Source: CAKAHY01 sp963522175 (GTDB lineage Bacteria > Bacillota > Clostridia > Lachnospirales > Lachnospiraceae). From it: a DNA stretch of 64,000 nt. A program made the position numbers and the translations under genes. Below, piece after piece: positions 51,925 to 61,634 of the stretch. How positions within the stretch are numbered: the stretch's first letter is position 1; every line of letters begins with the position of its first letter. A model generated the notes under the pieces. That model saw only the letters and a list, made by a program, of their open reading frames with translations. It did no database searches and was not told the origin of the DNA. The stretch is taken from positions 124,001-188,000 of the forward strand of contig CAUQXC010000001.1 of NCBI GenBank assembly GCA_963522175.1, read 5' to 3'.

Positions 51925-53373
51925 TTAGAATCTGAAATCACGTTTGTTTGAATTTTTTATATCTTCAATATGGTTTATGGACAAAAGTCTTGTTCTCTCG
52001 TTAGGAACCTTTTGTATCTGCTCATCTATGAGCTCAAACCCGAGTTTCTTTGTTTCCTCGCTAGCATAATCCACCATGTATTCGGTCAAGGTCATAAGAG
52101 CATTAGGTTGACAGCAGTTTACAATCTGACCGCTCTTGCAAAGAGCCATAAATCTGTCGCCCGTTCTTCCCTCTCTGTAGCAAGCCGTACAGAATGACGG
52201 GATATGTCCGTTTTTAATGAGCCATGCGACAACCTCGTCCAAGGTTCTTTGATCCGACACGTCAAACTGCTCCGAATCGGTAGGTCTTTCCTCCGTCGTA
52301 TAACCGCCTACACTTGTTCTGCTGGCACCGCTTATCTGCGATACTCCGCAGTCAAGAAGTCTCTCTCTTACCTTTTCGTTTTCTCTTGTGGAAATGATAA
52401 TACCTGTATAAGGCACCGCTATTCTTATGAGTGCCGTTATTTTTGCAAATATATCATCCGAAATGGAATTGTCGAAAGCATTCGGATCTATATCATCCGC
52501 CTTCTTTATACGCGGAACCGATATGGTATGCGGTCCCACACCTTGAACTTTCTCAAGATGCTCGGCATGCATCAAAAGTCCCGCAAACTCGTATCTGTAA
52601 CCTTCAAGTCCGAATAAAACTCCGAGTCCCACATCGTCTATTCCGCCTTCCATAGCTCTGTCCATAGCCTCGGTGTGGTAAGCATAATCATGCTTAGGTC
52701 CGTAAGGATGGAGCTGCTCATAGCTTTCCTTGTTATAGGTCTCTTGGAATAAAATATATGTACCTATACCCGCCTCGGCAAGCTTTCTGTAATTTTCGAC
52801 CGTTGTTGCGGCTATATTTACATTTGCTCTCCTTATAGCACCGTTTTTGTGCTTTACGCTGTATATAGTCTTAATCGATTCCAGTACATACTCTATAGGA
52901 TTGGTTACAGGGTCTTCTCCAAGCTCTATGGCAAGACGCTTATGTCCCATATCCTGCAAAGCTATAACCTCCGCCTTTATCTCTTCCTGAGTAAGCTTTT
53001 TTCTGGCTATATTCTTATTTTTGATATGGTACGGACAATACACACAACCGTTCACACAATAATTTGACAAATACAAAGGTGCAAACATAACTATACGATT
53101 TCCATAGAAGGTATATTTAATTTCTCTTGCAACCTCATAGATTTTTTCGGTGATTTTTTCATCCTCACATGCGAGCAAAATTGAGGCTTCCCTATAGCTC
53201 AGTCCCCTGCATGTAATTTTCTTGCCGTCTCTTTTCGGTCTTGCCTTTTCAAGCAAGTCCTCGATAAGAGGCAGGTTGTCTTTGTTCTCGTCCGCATACT
53301 TAAGTGTTTCTAAAATTTCTTCATGACTGATAAATTCTTCAGCCTTCATAGATAATGGATTATATTCCTTCAT
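51925..53373 (-). CDS. hydG: [FeFe]-hydrogenase maturase HydG
   Basis: Radical SAM tyrosine lyase that produces the CO and CN ligands of the hydrogenase H-cluster; 482 residues. The radical SAM cluster is Cys106, Cys110 and Cys113 in 'CVNGCVYCPYH'. The C-terminal auxiliary cluster ligands are 'FCTACYREGRTGD', with a later Cys pair near 'QIVNCCQPNA'. This separates it from ThiH, which lacks those ligands. It starts 50 bp after hydE. Confidence 0.93.
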   Translation of the reverse strand: MKEYNPLSMKAEEFISHEEILETLKYADENKDNLPLIEDLLEKARPKRDGKKITCRGLSYREASILLACEDEKITEKIYEVAREIKYTFYGNRIVMFAPLYLSNYCVNGCVYCPYHIKNKNIARKKLTQEEIKAEVIALQDMGHKRLAIELGEDPVTNPIEYVLESIKTIYSVKHKNGAIRRANVNIAATTVENYRKLAEAGIGTYILFQETYNKESYEQLHPYGPKHDYAYHTEAMDRAMEGGIDDVGLGVLFGLEGYRYEFAGLLMHAEHLEKVQGVGPHTISVPRIKKADDIDPNAFDNSISDDIFAKITALIRIAVPYTGIIISTRENEKVRERLLDCGVSQISGASRTSVGGYTTEERPTDSEQFDVSDQRTLDEVVAWLIKNGHIPSFCTACYREGRTGDRFMALCKSGQIVNCCQPNALMTLTEYMVDYASEETKKLGFELIDEQIQKVPNERTRLLSINHIEDIKNSNKRDFRF

Positions 53374-53423
53374 ATTTTTCCCCTCTCTTTAGGGTCAGCA
53401 TACTTCCCCCTAAGATTTATTTT

Positions 53424-54476
53424 TTAAAGACGTTTTGCGTCTCCACGTACATTTTCAACGACATGTCCCACACTGAGCATTCTCTTTTCAAGACCGTTTT
53501 TGTGCTGTGCCGCCTCATATCCCGTACATATTTTATTGTTATAGAGCTCATATTTTTTTCTGACTCTCTCCGGCGAAAGGTTAGGCATAACAACGTTTGC
53601 ACCTGCCAATATCCCAAGCTCCCTGCCTCTTTTATCTATAGTTCCGAGTGCAGTTGTCGCCGGCAACAATATGTTGGGCTTTATAAGCCTTATGATTGAA
53701 AGAAGATAAGTAGTAAGCTCGAGACTTCCCGCCTTTTCTTCCTTAAACGGTGTCTCCGAATGCGGAATAAAAGGACCTATTCCGCACATAGCGGGGCTGA
53801 ACTCTTCGATAAACTTTAAATCTCTTGCAAGAAAATAATCTGTTTGATACGGCGAGCCGACCATAAAACCGCAACCTACCTGGTAACCTATTTCCTTTAG
53901 AGCTTTTAAACAAGACATACGTTTATCAAAACTCATATTCTTCGGATGCAAGAGCTCATAATGCTCTTTTGTCGCTGTTTCGTGTCTGAGCAGATACCTG
54001 TCGGCACCCGCCTCATATAAGCGCTTATAGCTTTCGTAACTTCTTTCTCCCAGAGAAAGAGTTATCGCACAATCGGGAAAAAAAGCTCTCATATCCTTAA
54101 TAATATCTTCCAAAATATCATCTCTGTAATAAGAGTCCTCTCCTCCCTGCAAAACAAAAGTTCTAAATCCCAGTTTATATCCTTCTTCACAACAATTCAA
54201 AACGTCCTCACGCAAAAGTCTGTATCTTTCCACATTTTTGTTTGAATGTCTTATTCCGCAATAAAGGCAGTCATTCTTACAAATATTGGTGAGCTCTATA
54301 AGACCCCTTAAGTAAACATGATTGTCGTACACGGCTTTTTTTTGTTTATCCGCCAATTCTTTAAGAAGGTTTCTCGATTCTTCACATCTGTTTGCAATAA
54401 GATACTCATATTCCTTTACATCTAAACTGTGAGTATCACTTAGCTTATTTATAAGACTTAACAGCTTGTTATCCAT
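53424..54476 (-). CDS. hydE: [FeFe]-hydrogenase maturase HydE
   Basis: Radical SAM enzyme thought to make the dithiomethylamine bridge precursor of the H-cluster; 350 residues. The cluster motif is 'CKNDCLYCGIRHSN' (Cys66, 70 and 73), followed by 'FRTFVLQGGEDSYY' and 'LPATTALGTIDKRGRELGI' region, features shared with BioB-like relatives. The ATG overlaps the stop of the TM1266-like gene by 8 bp. It is the second gene in the maturation cluster. Confidence 0.93.
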   Translation of the reverse strand: MDNKLLSLINKLSDTHSLDVKEYEYLIANRCEESRNLLKELADKQKKAVYDNHVYLRGLIELTNICKNDCLYCGIRHSNKNVERYRLLREDVLNCCEEGYKLGFRTFVLQGGEDSYYRDDILEDIIKDMRAFFPDCAITLSLGERSYESYKRLYEAGADRYLLRHETATKEHYELLHPKNMSFDKRMSCLKALKEIGYQVGCGFMVGSPYQTDYFLARDLKFIEEFSPAMCGIGPFIPHSETPFKEEKAGSLELTTYLLSIIRLIKPNILLPATTALGTIDKRGRELGILAGANVVMPNLSPERVRKKYELYNNKICTGYEAAQHKNGLEKRMLSVGHVVENVRGDAKRL

Positions 54477-54726
54477 TTTTCTCCAAGCTTGCTATTGCCG
54501 TCTTAACTCCTACGCCTTCCAATTTTCCAAGCTTACCCGCAAGCGCCGAAATCGTGTCCATGCTTGTATCCACTGCAAGGCTTATAATATTGATACCCTT
54601 CTCCTTATAAGGCAGTCCCATTCTTCCGATTATAGAGTCTCTGTACTCGTGTAAAAGTGAATTTATAAGATCCACCGATTCCGAATCCGACACTATAATA
54701 CTGATAACCGCAACTCTTGTTTCCAT
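54469..54726 (-). CDS. TM1266-family iron-only hydrogenase system regulator
   Basis: Small protein of 85 residues with an ACT/ferredoxin-like fold: 'RVAVISIIVSDSESVDLINS' at the N-terminus, the central 'SIIGRMGLPYKEKGINIISL' region and 'LGKLEGVGVKTAI' near the end. It matches the TM1266 family found beside hydrogenase maturation genes and annotated as a regulator by context. It starts the group hydE-hydG-hydF and overlaps hydE by 8 bp. Confidence 0.8.
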   Translation of the reverse strand: METRVAVISIIVSDSESVDLINSLLHEYRDSIIGRMGLPYKEKGINIISLAVDTSMDTISALAGKLGKLEGVGVKTAIASLEKNG

Positions 54727-54805
54727 ACCTTTTTTCCTCCTTTTTCTTTTTTATAAGCTTTTAAAAAGCCGTAAACCGTATAAATACGGAAGTTTCACAA
54801 AATTA

Positions 54806-56149
54806 TTATCTCGCAAGCTCTATAGCTTCCTTAAGCTGATTATCCGACTCGCTTCCTATTACGGCACCCTCGTCAAGCTCAACCGTCTTATCAGGCTCTA
54901 TACCTTTTCCGTGAAGATCGAAGCCGCTCGGAGTATAGTAATGCTGAGTAGTGATTTTTACAGCAGTTCCGTCATAAAGGTCTATAACATTTTGTACTAT
55001 TCCCTTTCCGAAGCTCTTTGTTCCAACCAAGGTTCCTCTTCCGAAATCTTTGATTGCTCCCGCAAAAACTTCCGAAGCGCTCGCCGAGCCGTCATTTATA
55101 AGAACTGAAGTAGGTATATTGATTTCATGCCCGTCTTTGGAATAATACTGTTGACCCATACCTTCCTTATCTGCAGTATAAACAAGCAAACCGTCAGGTA
55201 AAATATAGTCAAGCATTTCAACCGTTCCGTCCAAAATACCCCCCGGATTGTTTCTCAAATCTATTACAAGCTTTGAAACCCCTTTCTCCTCCATACTGTC
55301 TATAGCTGATTTAAACTGTTCCGAAGTAACCACATCAAACTGTGAGATTGCTATATAGCCTACATTTCCGTCAAGAACCTTGCTTTCCACGGTAGGAACC
55401 TCTATAGCTCTTCTTTCAATATCAAACTCCTTCTCCTCTCCGTTTCTGAGAACCGTCATCTTAACGAAGGTATGCTCCTCGCCCCTAATATGTTCTCTGA
55501 CAAGAATATCCGTATCCATTCCGGTTACTTCAATATCTCCGACCTTATATATGATATCCTCAGCCTGTAAGCCTGCTTCCTCACTCGGACTGCCCGCAAA
55601 CACCTTAAGTATTTTAATGATTCCCGTCTGAGGATCTTTAGATATTATTGCACCTATCCCTTTATATTGCCCGCTTGTTTCTTCCATAAGAGCTCTTGTC
55701 TCTTCCTCCGTATAGTATACGGAATACGGATCTTCAAGCCCCGACATATAGCCTTTATATATTCCGTCCTCAAGCTTCCCTGTGTCCGCTTGGAATAAAT
55801 ACTTTTCGGAAACTATATCCTGTAAGCGTTTAAGCTTTTCCTCCACCTGCTCCATATCAAGGCCCTCGGAATTATCAACCACAGTGCTAGGATCTACATC
55901 AACCGTCTTCGTTGAATCGGGTCCTATAGTTCCCGACAAGACCATATTCACAATCACGGCAAACATAACGGCACTGCTTATAAGTCCTATAAAAAAACCT
56001 ACTATAAGCCCTTTTATAAAGTCCTTCCCTTCCTTTTTTCCACCCGGATTATATCGCTGCTCCGAAGTATGCATAGACTCCTCCTTGGTTCTTGAGTACC
56101 CTCCTCTGAGAGTCTCGTCCATTACCTCATCATTGAAACTTTCTTCCAT
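54806..56149 (-). CDS. ctpA: S41 C-terminal processing protease, CtpA type
   Basis: Membrane-anchored serine protease of 447 residues. A cytoplasmic N-terminus precedes one membrane helix (about 45-70). Then come an N-terminal helical region, a PDZ domain (about 150-230, 'GIGAIISKDPQTGIIKILKV') and the protease core with the catalytic Ser in 'NDGSASASEVFAGAI' and Lys in 'GTKSFGKGIVQ'. It should process extracytoplasmic proteins, possibly in cell-wall or sporulation pathways. It lies 74 bp after the CdaR-type gene. Confidence 0.9.
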   Translation of the reverse strand: MEESFNDEVMDETLRGGYSRTKEESMHTSEQRYNPGGKKEGKDFIKGLIVGFFIGLISSAVMFAVIVNMVLSGTIGPDSTKTVDVDPSTVVDNSEGLDMEQVEEKLKRLQDIVSEKYLFQADTGKLEDGIYKGYMSGLEDPYSVYYTEEETRALMEETSGQYKGIGAIISKDPQTGIIKILKVFAGSPSEEAGLQAEDIIYKVGDIEVTGMDTDILVREHIRGEEHTFVKMTVLRNGEEKEFDIERRAIEVPTVESKVLDGNVGYIAISQFDVVTSEQFKSAIDSMEEKGVSKLVIDLRNNPGGILDGTVEMLDYILPDGLLVYTADKEGMGQQYYSKDGHEINIPTSVLINDGSASASEVFAGAIKDFGRGTLVGTKSFGKGIVQNVIDLYDGTAVKITTQHYYTPSGFDLHGKGIEPDKTVELDEGAVIGSESDNQLKEAIELAR

Positions 56150-56223
56150 TAAAAACTCCTTCCTGCCCTGTATATTAATACATCTCCTACCAAGAAAACC
56201 CGGTAAGAGATGTGTCCGATAAG

Positions 56224-57309
56224 CTATTGTGCTTTTTCAACATATTTCATATACTTCACTACCATAAGTGCAATTTTAAAGGTAATGGCATCCTCAAACA
56301 CTCTCAAATCAAGGCCTGTAGCCTTTTGCAACTTATCCAATCTGTATACAAGCGTATTCCTGTGTATATATAACTGTCTTGAGGTTTCGGAAACATTGAG
56401 ACTGTTTTCAAAGAAACGATGTATGGTAACTATTGTTTCCTCATCGAAATCATCAGGATTTCTTCCCTCAAATATCTCCTTTATAAACATTTTACATAAA
56501 GGTATAGGAAGCTGATAAATGAGTCTTCCTATTCCGAGTCTTGAATAGGCTACTATATTATCATTTTCATAGAAAACCCTTCCTACGTCAAGAGCCATTT
56601 TAGCTTCTTTGTACGAACGTGATACTTCTTTTATTTCTCCGACCACCGTACCGTAAGCTATGTTAACTCCGTAAACATCCTTTTCTTCAAGTCCCTTTAT
56701 TATAGTTGCCGCTGTAGCATCAAGCTCCTTGTATGTGTAAATATCGTCAAGCTCTTTTACAAGGATAAGATACCTTTCATCTACCGCAGTAACAAAGTCG
56801 TTCGGTGAATCGATAAATAAATTCTTGATTATCTCCAAAGAGTTGGTATCGCGTATAAATTTTGTCTCTATAACATATACAACTCTTCTTACAGTGGTGT
56901 CGATATTGAGTTTTTTAGCACGATTGTATATATCCACCAAAAGCAGGTTGTCAAGGAGCAAATTCTTTATAAAATTATCTCTGTCATATCTTTCCTTGTA
57001 AGCAACCAATAAATTTTCAATATGATAAGCAGCCATTTTGCCGATCATATATGTATCATCAGTATTTCCCAGAGCTATAAGCACATACTCCAGTTGATGC
57101 TCATCAAATACCTTAAAAAACTGAAAGCCGCCTATCACTTGAGACTCGGCAGGGGATGTAACAAAAGAAATCACGGCATTTTCATATTGTGTAGTATCAT
57201 TGAAAGTCGCTGCCAAAATCTTCCCTTCCGTATCACACACACATAACTCCGTTCTTGAAATACCCTTAAGTCCGTCTATAGTGCTTTGCAGAATCTGATT
57301 TGATATCAT
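56224..57309 (-). CDS. CdaR/PucR-type transcriptional regulator
   Basis: DNA-binding regulator of 361 residues. The N-terminal ligand-binding region (1-130, starting 'ISNQILQSTIDGLKGISRTEL') resembles the sugar-diacid recognition domain of CdaR. A middle GGDEF-like/CdaR region follows. The C-terminal PucR helix-turn-helix is 'NVSETSRQLYIHRNTLVYRL' region and 'KATGLDLR' (300-350). Its ligand and targets are not evident; the ctpA gene just downstream could be one. It has a GGAG ribosome site and a promoter region of about 180 bp. Confidence 0.8.
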   Translation of the reverse strand: MISNQILQSTIDGLKGISRTELCVCDTEGKILAATFNDTTQYENAVISFVTSPAESQVIGGFQFFKVFDEHQLEYVLIALGNTDDTYMIGKMAAYHIENLLVAYKERYDRDNFIKNLLLDNLLLVDIYNRAKKLNIDTTVRRVVYVIETKFIRDTNSLEIIKNLFIDSPNDFVTAVDERYLILVKELDDIYTYKELDATAATIIKGLEEKDVYGVNIAYGTVVGEIKEVSRSYKEAKMALDVGRVFYENDNIVAYSRLGIGRLIYQLPIPLCKMFIKEIFEGRNPDDFDEETIVTIHRFFENSLNVSETSRQLYIHRNTLVYRLDKLQKATGLDLRVFEDAITFKIALMVVKYMKYVEKAQ

Positions 57310-57437
57310 ACCATTTCTCCTTTTAAAACGTCTAACAAAACTAAGTAACCAAATACTATTACTTATCCCACATTATTTTAAGCAAAATCAATAATAACAA
57401 TGCTGTTCGTTTTATATATAATAAAACATTGTAACAA

Positions 57438-57471
57438 AAAAGGCAAGTTGATTTTGTTCATTTTGCCTTTT
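57438..57471 (-). terminator. Terminator after the YitT-family gene
   Basis: AAAAGGCAA and TTGCCTTTT form the stem around a 16-nt loop, followed on the minus strand by a T-run. It ends the aro-to-yitT operon. Confidence 0.75.
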
Positions 57472-57492
57472 AAGAGTTTAATATTTTCATTT

Positions 57493-58359
57493 TTAGTTTA
57501 AATTTTCTATGAAGCCTTCTCCAAATACCTCTCTCGAGTCCGACAGGGTAACAAAAGCGTTTTTATCTATCTTGGCAACCAGCTCTTTAAAAGCTCCCAG
57601 CTCTTTTCTTCTTATGACACAAAAAAGCATTTTCTTTTCCGCCTTTGAATACATGCCCTTTGCCTGTATGGAGGTAACACCTCTTTCAAGCTCTTTCATA
57701 ATAGCTTCCGCAATCTCTTCCGCCATATCCGAAATTACAAAAATCTGTTTCGAGTAATTTACACCTTCAACTATATTATCGCTTACCTTCGTAACTATAT
57801 AAACGTTTATAAGGGCATACATAGCCGCCTTTATACCGAATACATATATTCCGAGTATTACTACAAGTCCGTCAAGAACCTGAAGTATTTCTACAACGGA
57901 TCTGTCTTTCAACTTAAGCTTAATGAGCCAAGCAAGCATATCGGTTCCGCCGGTACTTGTTCCGTGTCTGACGGTAAGTCCTACTCCCACTCCCGTACAT
58001 ATACCTCCGAAAACTGCTGATATTATCATATCGTCTTTAAACAAAGACATGGATGCAGCAGGCAGTACCTTAGGCAATATATAAAGAGCAAATGACAACA
58101 TAGCGGTAGTGTATACCGTTCTTCTTATGTATTTCCATCCTAAGAATTTATATGCCGCTATAAAAAGAAAAGCGTTTATAACCGTATTTGTTACCGCAAG
58201 AGGGACGTGTAAAATTCTGTCGAATACTATCGCCAGACCCGATACTCCTCCCGTTACAAGACCTATTGAATTATATATGCTTACAATGGCAAAAGCTATT
58301 AAAAACGCTCCCAGAGTCATCCAAAAATACTCTGCTATAATACCGTAATACTTTTTCAT
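57493..58359 (-). CDS. YitT-family membrane protein (DUF2179 domain)
   Basis: Protein of 288 residues with five to six membrane helices (about 10-200) and a C-terminal DUF2179 ACT-like domain (about 205-285). Family cues are 'NSIGLVTGGVSGLAIVFDR', 'FGGICTGVGVGLTVRHGTSTGGTD' region and 'CVIRRKELGAFKELVAKID'. Transport or signalling is suspected for the family, with no proven substrate. It starts 6 bp after the CvfB gene and is last in its operon. Confidence 0.85.
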   Translation of the reverse strand: MKKYYGIIAEYFWMTLGAFLIAFAIVSIYNSIGLVTGGVSGLAIVFDRILHVPLAVTNTVINAFLFIAAYKFLGWKYIRRTVYTTAMLSFALYILPKVLPAASMSLFKDDMIISAVFGGICTGVGVGLTVRHGTSTGGTDMLAWLIKLKLKDRSVVEILQVLDGLVVILGIYVFGIKAAMYALINVYIVTKVSDNIVEGVNYSKQIFVISDMAEEIAEAIMKELERGVTSIQAKGMYSKAEKKMLFCVIRRKELGAFKELVAKIDKNAFVTLSDSREVFGEGFIENLN

Positions 58360-58365
58360 CTTTCC

Positions 58366-59193
58366 TTATCCTATTTTTTTAATATTATTATTTTCTATAA
58401 TTATTTTGCCTTCCTTTAAAAGGTGCCCCACAGCTCTTTTAAAAGCATTCTTGCTGAGTTTAAAGTTACTTTTTATAAGCTCGGGATCCGCCTTGTCGTC
58501 AAAGCCGAGAGATCCGTCTCTTTCTTCAATGACCTTGTAAATAAGTGCCGAGTCTTCTTCTATCTGCTTATATGCCTTCATTCTGGGACTTATATCAAGC
58601 TTTCCGTCCTCTCTGACTTTTATAACTCTTCCTTTTATCTGCATTCCCACGGCATACTTGTCAAATACCTCTTTTTTCGGTACCGCCCCGTAGTATTTGT
58701 CATCAACCGCAATCAAATACTCGAAATTCTTGTTTTGGTACACGGTTCCCGTAACTTCATCATCCTTTTTGTAAATATCCGTTATCTGCAAATACGGATA
58801 AATTCTCATCGTAGCCGCAAGTCTGCCGCTCCTGTCCACATACATATATACAAGAACATCATCACCGGCTATCGGATTTCCTTCCATTTCCTTATAAGGT
58901 AAAAGTAAATCTCTTTCCAAACCCATATCAAGAAAAGCACCCACTTTCCCGACATCCTTTACTTTGAGCCTTCCGAGCTCTCCGCATTGAAGCTTTGCAG
59001 GTCTTAAAGTTGAAATAAGTCTGTCACTGCTGTCTTTATATAAAAATACATCGAGTTTATCGCCGACCTTAACATCCCCCAACTCTTTTTTAGGTAAAAG
59101 TACCGACTCCTGTGAGTCGGCGGACTCTCCCAAATAAGCTCCGAAGTCTTTAATCCTCAAAACCTCCAACACTTGTCTTTTTCCCAAATCCAT
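58366..59193 (-). CDS. cvfB: CvfB/YitL-type S1-domain RNA-binding protein
   Basis: Cytoplasmic protein of about 275 residues from the ATG at 59193, which follows GAGG. Three S1-like domains span about 1-205 ('LRIKDFGAYLG', 'KVKDVGKVGAFLDMG', 'VTGTVYQNKNFEYLI'), and a C-terminal winged-helix domain ends at residue about 270 ('KSNFKLSKNAFKRAVGHLLKE'). CvfB members bind RNA and influence virulence factors in Staphylococcus; here the role is unknown. The ATG lies at the stop of the thioesterase gene. Confidence 0.85.
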   Translation of the reverse strand: MDLGKRQVLEVLRIKDFGAYLGESADSQESVLLPKKELGDVKVGDKLDVFLYKDSSDRLISTLRPAKLQCGELGRLKVKDVGKVGAFLDMGLERDLLLPYKEMEGNPIAGDDVLVYMYVDRSGRLAATMRIYPYLQITDIYKKDDEVTGTVYQNKNFEYLIAVDDKYYGAVPKKEVFDKYAVGMQIKGRVIKVREDGKLDISPRMKAYKQIEEDSALIYKVIEERDGSLGFDDKADPELIKSNFKLSKNAFKRAVGHLLKEGKIIIENNNIKKIG

Positions 59194-59194
59194 A

Positions 59195-59917
59195 TTATTC
59201 CTCAAACTTTCTCATACTGACATAAGCAAAGGTGGCACCCTGCCCGTTATTCAGTTCAACTATATATCTGTCATCCGCTTCCACCACATAAGGGTATATA
59301 ACATCTCCTAATAGAGCCATTTTCTTGTACCATACGCTTATGTTTGAAAGCTTAAGCTTAGTGTTTATACAATCTCTTGCAAGATCTATGTAAACAGCAT
59401 TATTTACGTGATTGTTCGTATCAAGATGATACTTTTGCACCGGTATACCATCCAAAAGCTTACCCCCCTCGTAATGAGGAGTTTTTTTGGAAAGCTCTTT
59501 TGACATTTGAAGCTTTTCCTTAGGAGCTTGAATATAAGGTAATATTTCTTCATCCTTAGGCTTTGCCGGAATCATATTTTCCGTATCAAAGAAAAACCAT
59601 GTAGAATCCGCTTTTACAAGATATTTACCCTCTGCATCCTGCAAGGCGAAGTTACGATAGCCGTAAATCCCTTTAAAGCCGTGGGCATTTGTGCTTACAG
59701 TAATCTCCTCGGCAAGCCCCGGCAGACTTATTATATCTATATTCCAGCTCGCAAGCCACCATGCTCTTTTGTTTTTCTTTAAATACTCTATACCCAGTCC
59801 CAAGCTCTCAGACTGAAAAGTGGAACAGTCCTGCAAATAATCCATCATGGATTTTATGGATAACCTTCCCGTGCTGTCCAGTTCACTGTACCTTACCTTA
59901 CTCTTAAAAGAATACAT
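59195..59917 (-). CDS. Acyl-ACP thioesterase
   Basis: Hydrolyses acyl-ACP to release free fatty acid; 240 residues with two hot-dog folds. Motifs are 'MMDYLQDCSTFQSESLGLGIEY' region at the N-terminus and 'HLDTNNHVNNAVYIDLARDCI' in the second half, where Asn and His are the active residues typical of the FatA/FatB family. Bacterial members occur in Clostridia. It stands 16 bp after the C26 gene. The chain length preferred cannot be inferred. Confidence 0.88.
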   Translation of the reverse strand: MYSFKSKVRYSELDSTGRLSIKSMMDYLQDCSTFQSESLGLGIEYLKKNKRAWWLASWNIDIISLPGLAEEITVSTNAHGFKGIYGYRNFALQDAEGKYLVKADSTWFFFDTENMIPAKPKDEEILPYIQAPKEKLQMSKELSKKTPHYEGGKLLDGIPVQKYHLDTNNHVNNAVYIDLARDCINTKLKLSNISVWYKKMALLGDVIYPYVVEADDRYIVELNNGQGATFAYVSMRKFEE

Positions 59918-59933
59918 CCCTTTAAACCTCTCA

Positions 59934-60587
59934 CTATATCAGGGCGATAAAATACTCAAATATTTTCACGCCGTCCGCCAAACCTTCCTTTTTGAACTCC
60001 AAACTCATTCTTTCCGGGTGGAACTGCACCGCAATAAGTTTGTGTTCTTTCGATTCCACGGCTTCTATAACTTCGTCATCCGAAAAAAGTAAAGGTACAA
60101 GCTTATCTGCAAGTTTCTTGATTCCTTGATGATGCCATGAATTTATACGAAAAACTTCTCCGTAGGTTTTCTCAAAAAAGCTTCCCTTCTGCGCTCTTAC
60201 CGAATGCTCGTTATCTATTTTTTTTACCTCATCCAAGGGAATATGTGCTTCTTTATTTTTCAAATCCTGATAAAGACTGCCTCCGAAGTATACGTTTATA
60301 AGCTGCATACCCCTGCAGATTCCCAATACAGGTTTATTGTTTTTTATAAAGAAATCAAGAACCTCCAGTTGAAGTTTATCAAAATCGGTATCCGGATCTA
60401 CGGATCCGTTTATCTCCTCGTTATAAAAATGCGGGTCAACATCTCCGCCGCCCGGTATAAGCAAGGCATCACAAAGCTTTGCCTTTTCCTTATCCAAGCC
60501 CTGTATAACCTCGCAACCTAAATACTCGAGAACCGCCTTGTAGTTTTCCGTCTTGTCCTCGTATCCAAACAGTGCTATTTTCTTCAT
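59934..60587 (-). CDS. Class I glutamine amidotransferase-like hydrolase (peptidase C26)
   Basis: Protein of 217 residues. The nucleophilic Cys is in 'VLGICRGMQLINVYFGG', the His-Glu pair in 'AVQFHPERM' and the loop 'LLIPGGGDVDPHFYNEE' is typical of PuuD-like gamma-glutamyl-GABA hydrolases. It may cleave gamma-glutamyl amides or act on a cell-wall or amine substrate. It is in the aro operon between the glycosyltransferase and thioesterase genes, with no polyamine gene nearby. Confidence 0.85.
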   Translation of the reverse strand: MKKIALFGYEDKTENYKAVLEYLGCEVIQGLDKEKAKLCDALLIPGGGDVDPHFYNEEINGSVDPDTDFDKLQLEVLDFFIKNNKPVLGICRGMQLINVYFGGSLYQDLKNKEAHIPLDEVKKIDNEHSVRAQKGSFFEKTYGEVFRINSWHHQGIKKLADKLVPLLFSDDEVIEAVESKEHKLIAVQFHPERMSLEFKKEGLADGVKIFEYFIALI

Positions 60588-60611
60588 AATATCTCCGTAA
60601 TATGCTTATTT

Positions 60612-61634
60612 TTAGTTAAATCCATAGAATTTTTGTGTTATTTTATAACCCAAAATAGATACCTGTCTGCCTGCTTTTCCCGGAAGGTTCATACTTTGTC
60701 CGAGGAAGCCCCAGCGGATTCTCATGAAAAGCCTGAAATTCAGATTTCTTAAGTAAAACCATATCTCTTTTTTCTTCAGGAAATTATCTCTGTCTCCCGA
60801 TTTTATCGCAAGAATGGAGCAGATAACCATCATTATCTCAAGATAAAGTATCATATATTGTCTGAGCCTTTTATTTTCAATTTTATAAGGATCATAGTAA
60901 GACAGCATAAGCCTTGTAACTCTGAGCTGCTGGTCTATTCTTCCTATCATGACAGCCTCGTTTACCGACTGATCCTCTCTTCCTATAAAATACCTGTAGA
61001 AGTTTACATCAAGATAATACAATGTTTTTACGTGAGGAAGAGGTTGATACACAAAAATATTATCTACATAAAAGGTATGCTTAGGCATCTCCATACCGCA
61101 ATCAATTAAAAGCTGTCTTCTGTATATAACCGAATGCATAAGTATGTACTGTCCCGGAAGAAATCTTCCCACATCATCCCAAGTAATTATTTTTTCGGTA
61201 GGAATGGCTCTTCTGTAGTTTATTACTTTTTTGTGTTTTTGCCCCTCTTTTTCGTAAACATAGTTTGAAAGAAGCATATCCACCTGAGATTCCTGTTCAT
61301 TTACAAGGTATCTTAAGGTTTCAAGTATCTTTCTGTAGGCATGCTCGTCAACCCAGTCGTCACTGTCCACAACCTTAAAATATTCACCTGTAGCGGCTCT
61401 TAAACCCGACATTACCGCATCTCCGTGTCCGCCGTTTTCTTTATGCACCGCCTTACAGATACCGGGATATTTTTGTTCGTATTCGTCGGCTATCTCCTTC
61501 GTATTGTCCTTTGTAGAACCGTCATTTACTATAAGTATCTCCACTTCTTCCCCGCCTATAAGCAAGGATTCTATGCATTTACGCATGTAAGCGGATGAAT
61601 TAAAGCAAGGTATCGCTATACTCAGTAGCTTCAT
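60612..61634 (-). CDS. Family 2 glycosyltransferase
   Basis: Transfers a sugar from a nucleotide donor, probably for a surface polymer or glycolipid; 340 residues. The GT-A domain begins 'LLSIAIPCFNSSAYMRKCIESL', continues with 'EILIVNDGSTKDNT' and has the metal-binding 'VVDSDDWVDEHAY'. The C-terminal third has basic and hydrophobic stretches but no clear membrane helix. It overlaps the CPBP gene by 35 bp. Donor and acceptor are unknown. Confidence 0.88.
   Translation of the reverse strand: MKLLSIAIPCFNSSAYMRKCIESLLIGGEEVEILIVNDGSTKDNTKEIADEYEQKYPGICKAVHKENGGHGDAVMSGLRAATGEYFKVVDSDDWVDEHAYRKILETLRYLVNEQESQVDMLLSNYVYEKEGQKHKKVINYRRAIPTEKIITWDDVGRFLPGQYILMHSVIYRRQLLIDCGMEMPKHTFYVDNIFVYQPLPHVKTLYYLDVNFYRYFIGREDQSVNEAVMIGRIDQQLRVTRLMLSYYDPYKIENKRLRQYMILYLEIMMVICSILAIKSGDRDNFLKKKEIWFYLRNLNFRLFMRIRWGFLGQSMNLPGKAGRQVSILGYKITQKFYGFN

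Noticed and set aside
54775..54788. CCGTATAAATACGG as a terminator after ctpA
   Set aside because: Only a 6-bp stem with a 2-nt loop, no T-run directly after it; it may be incidental.
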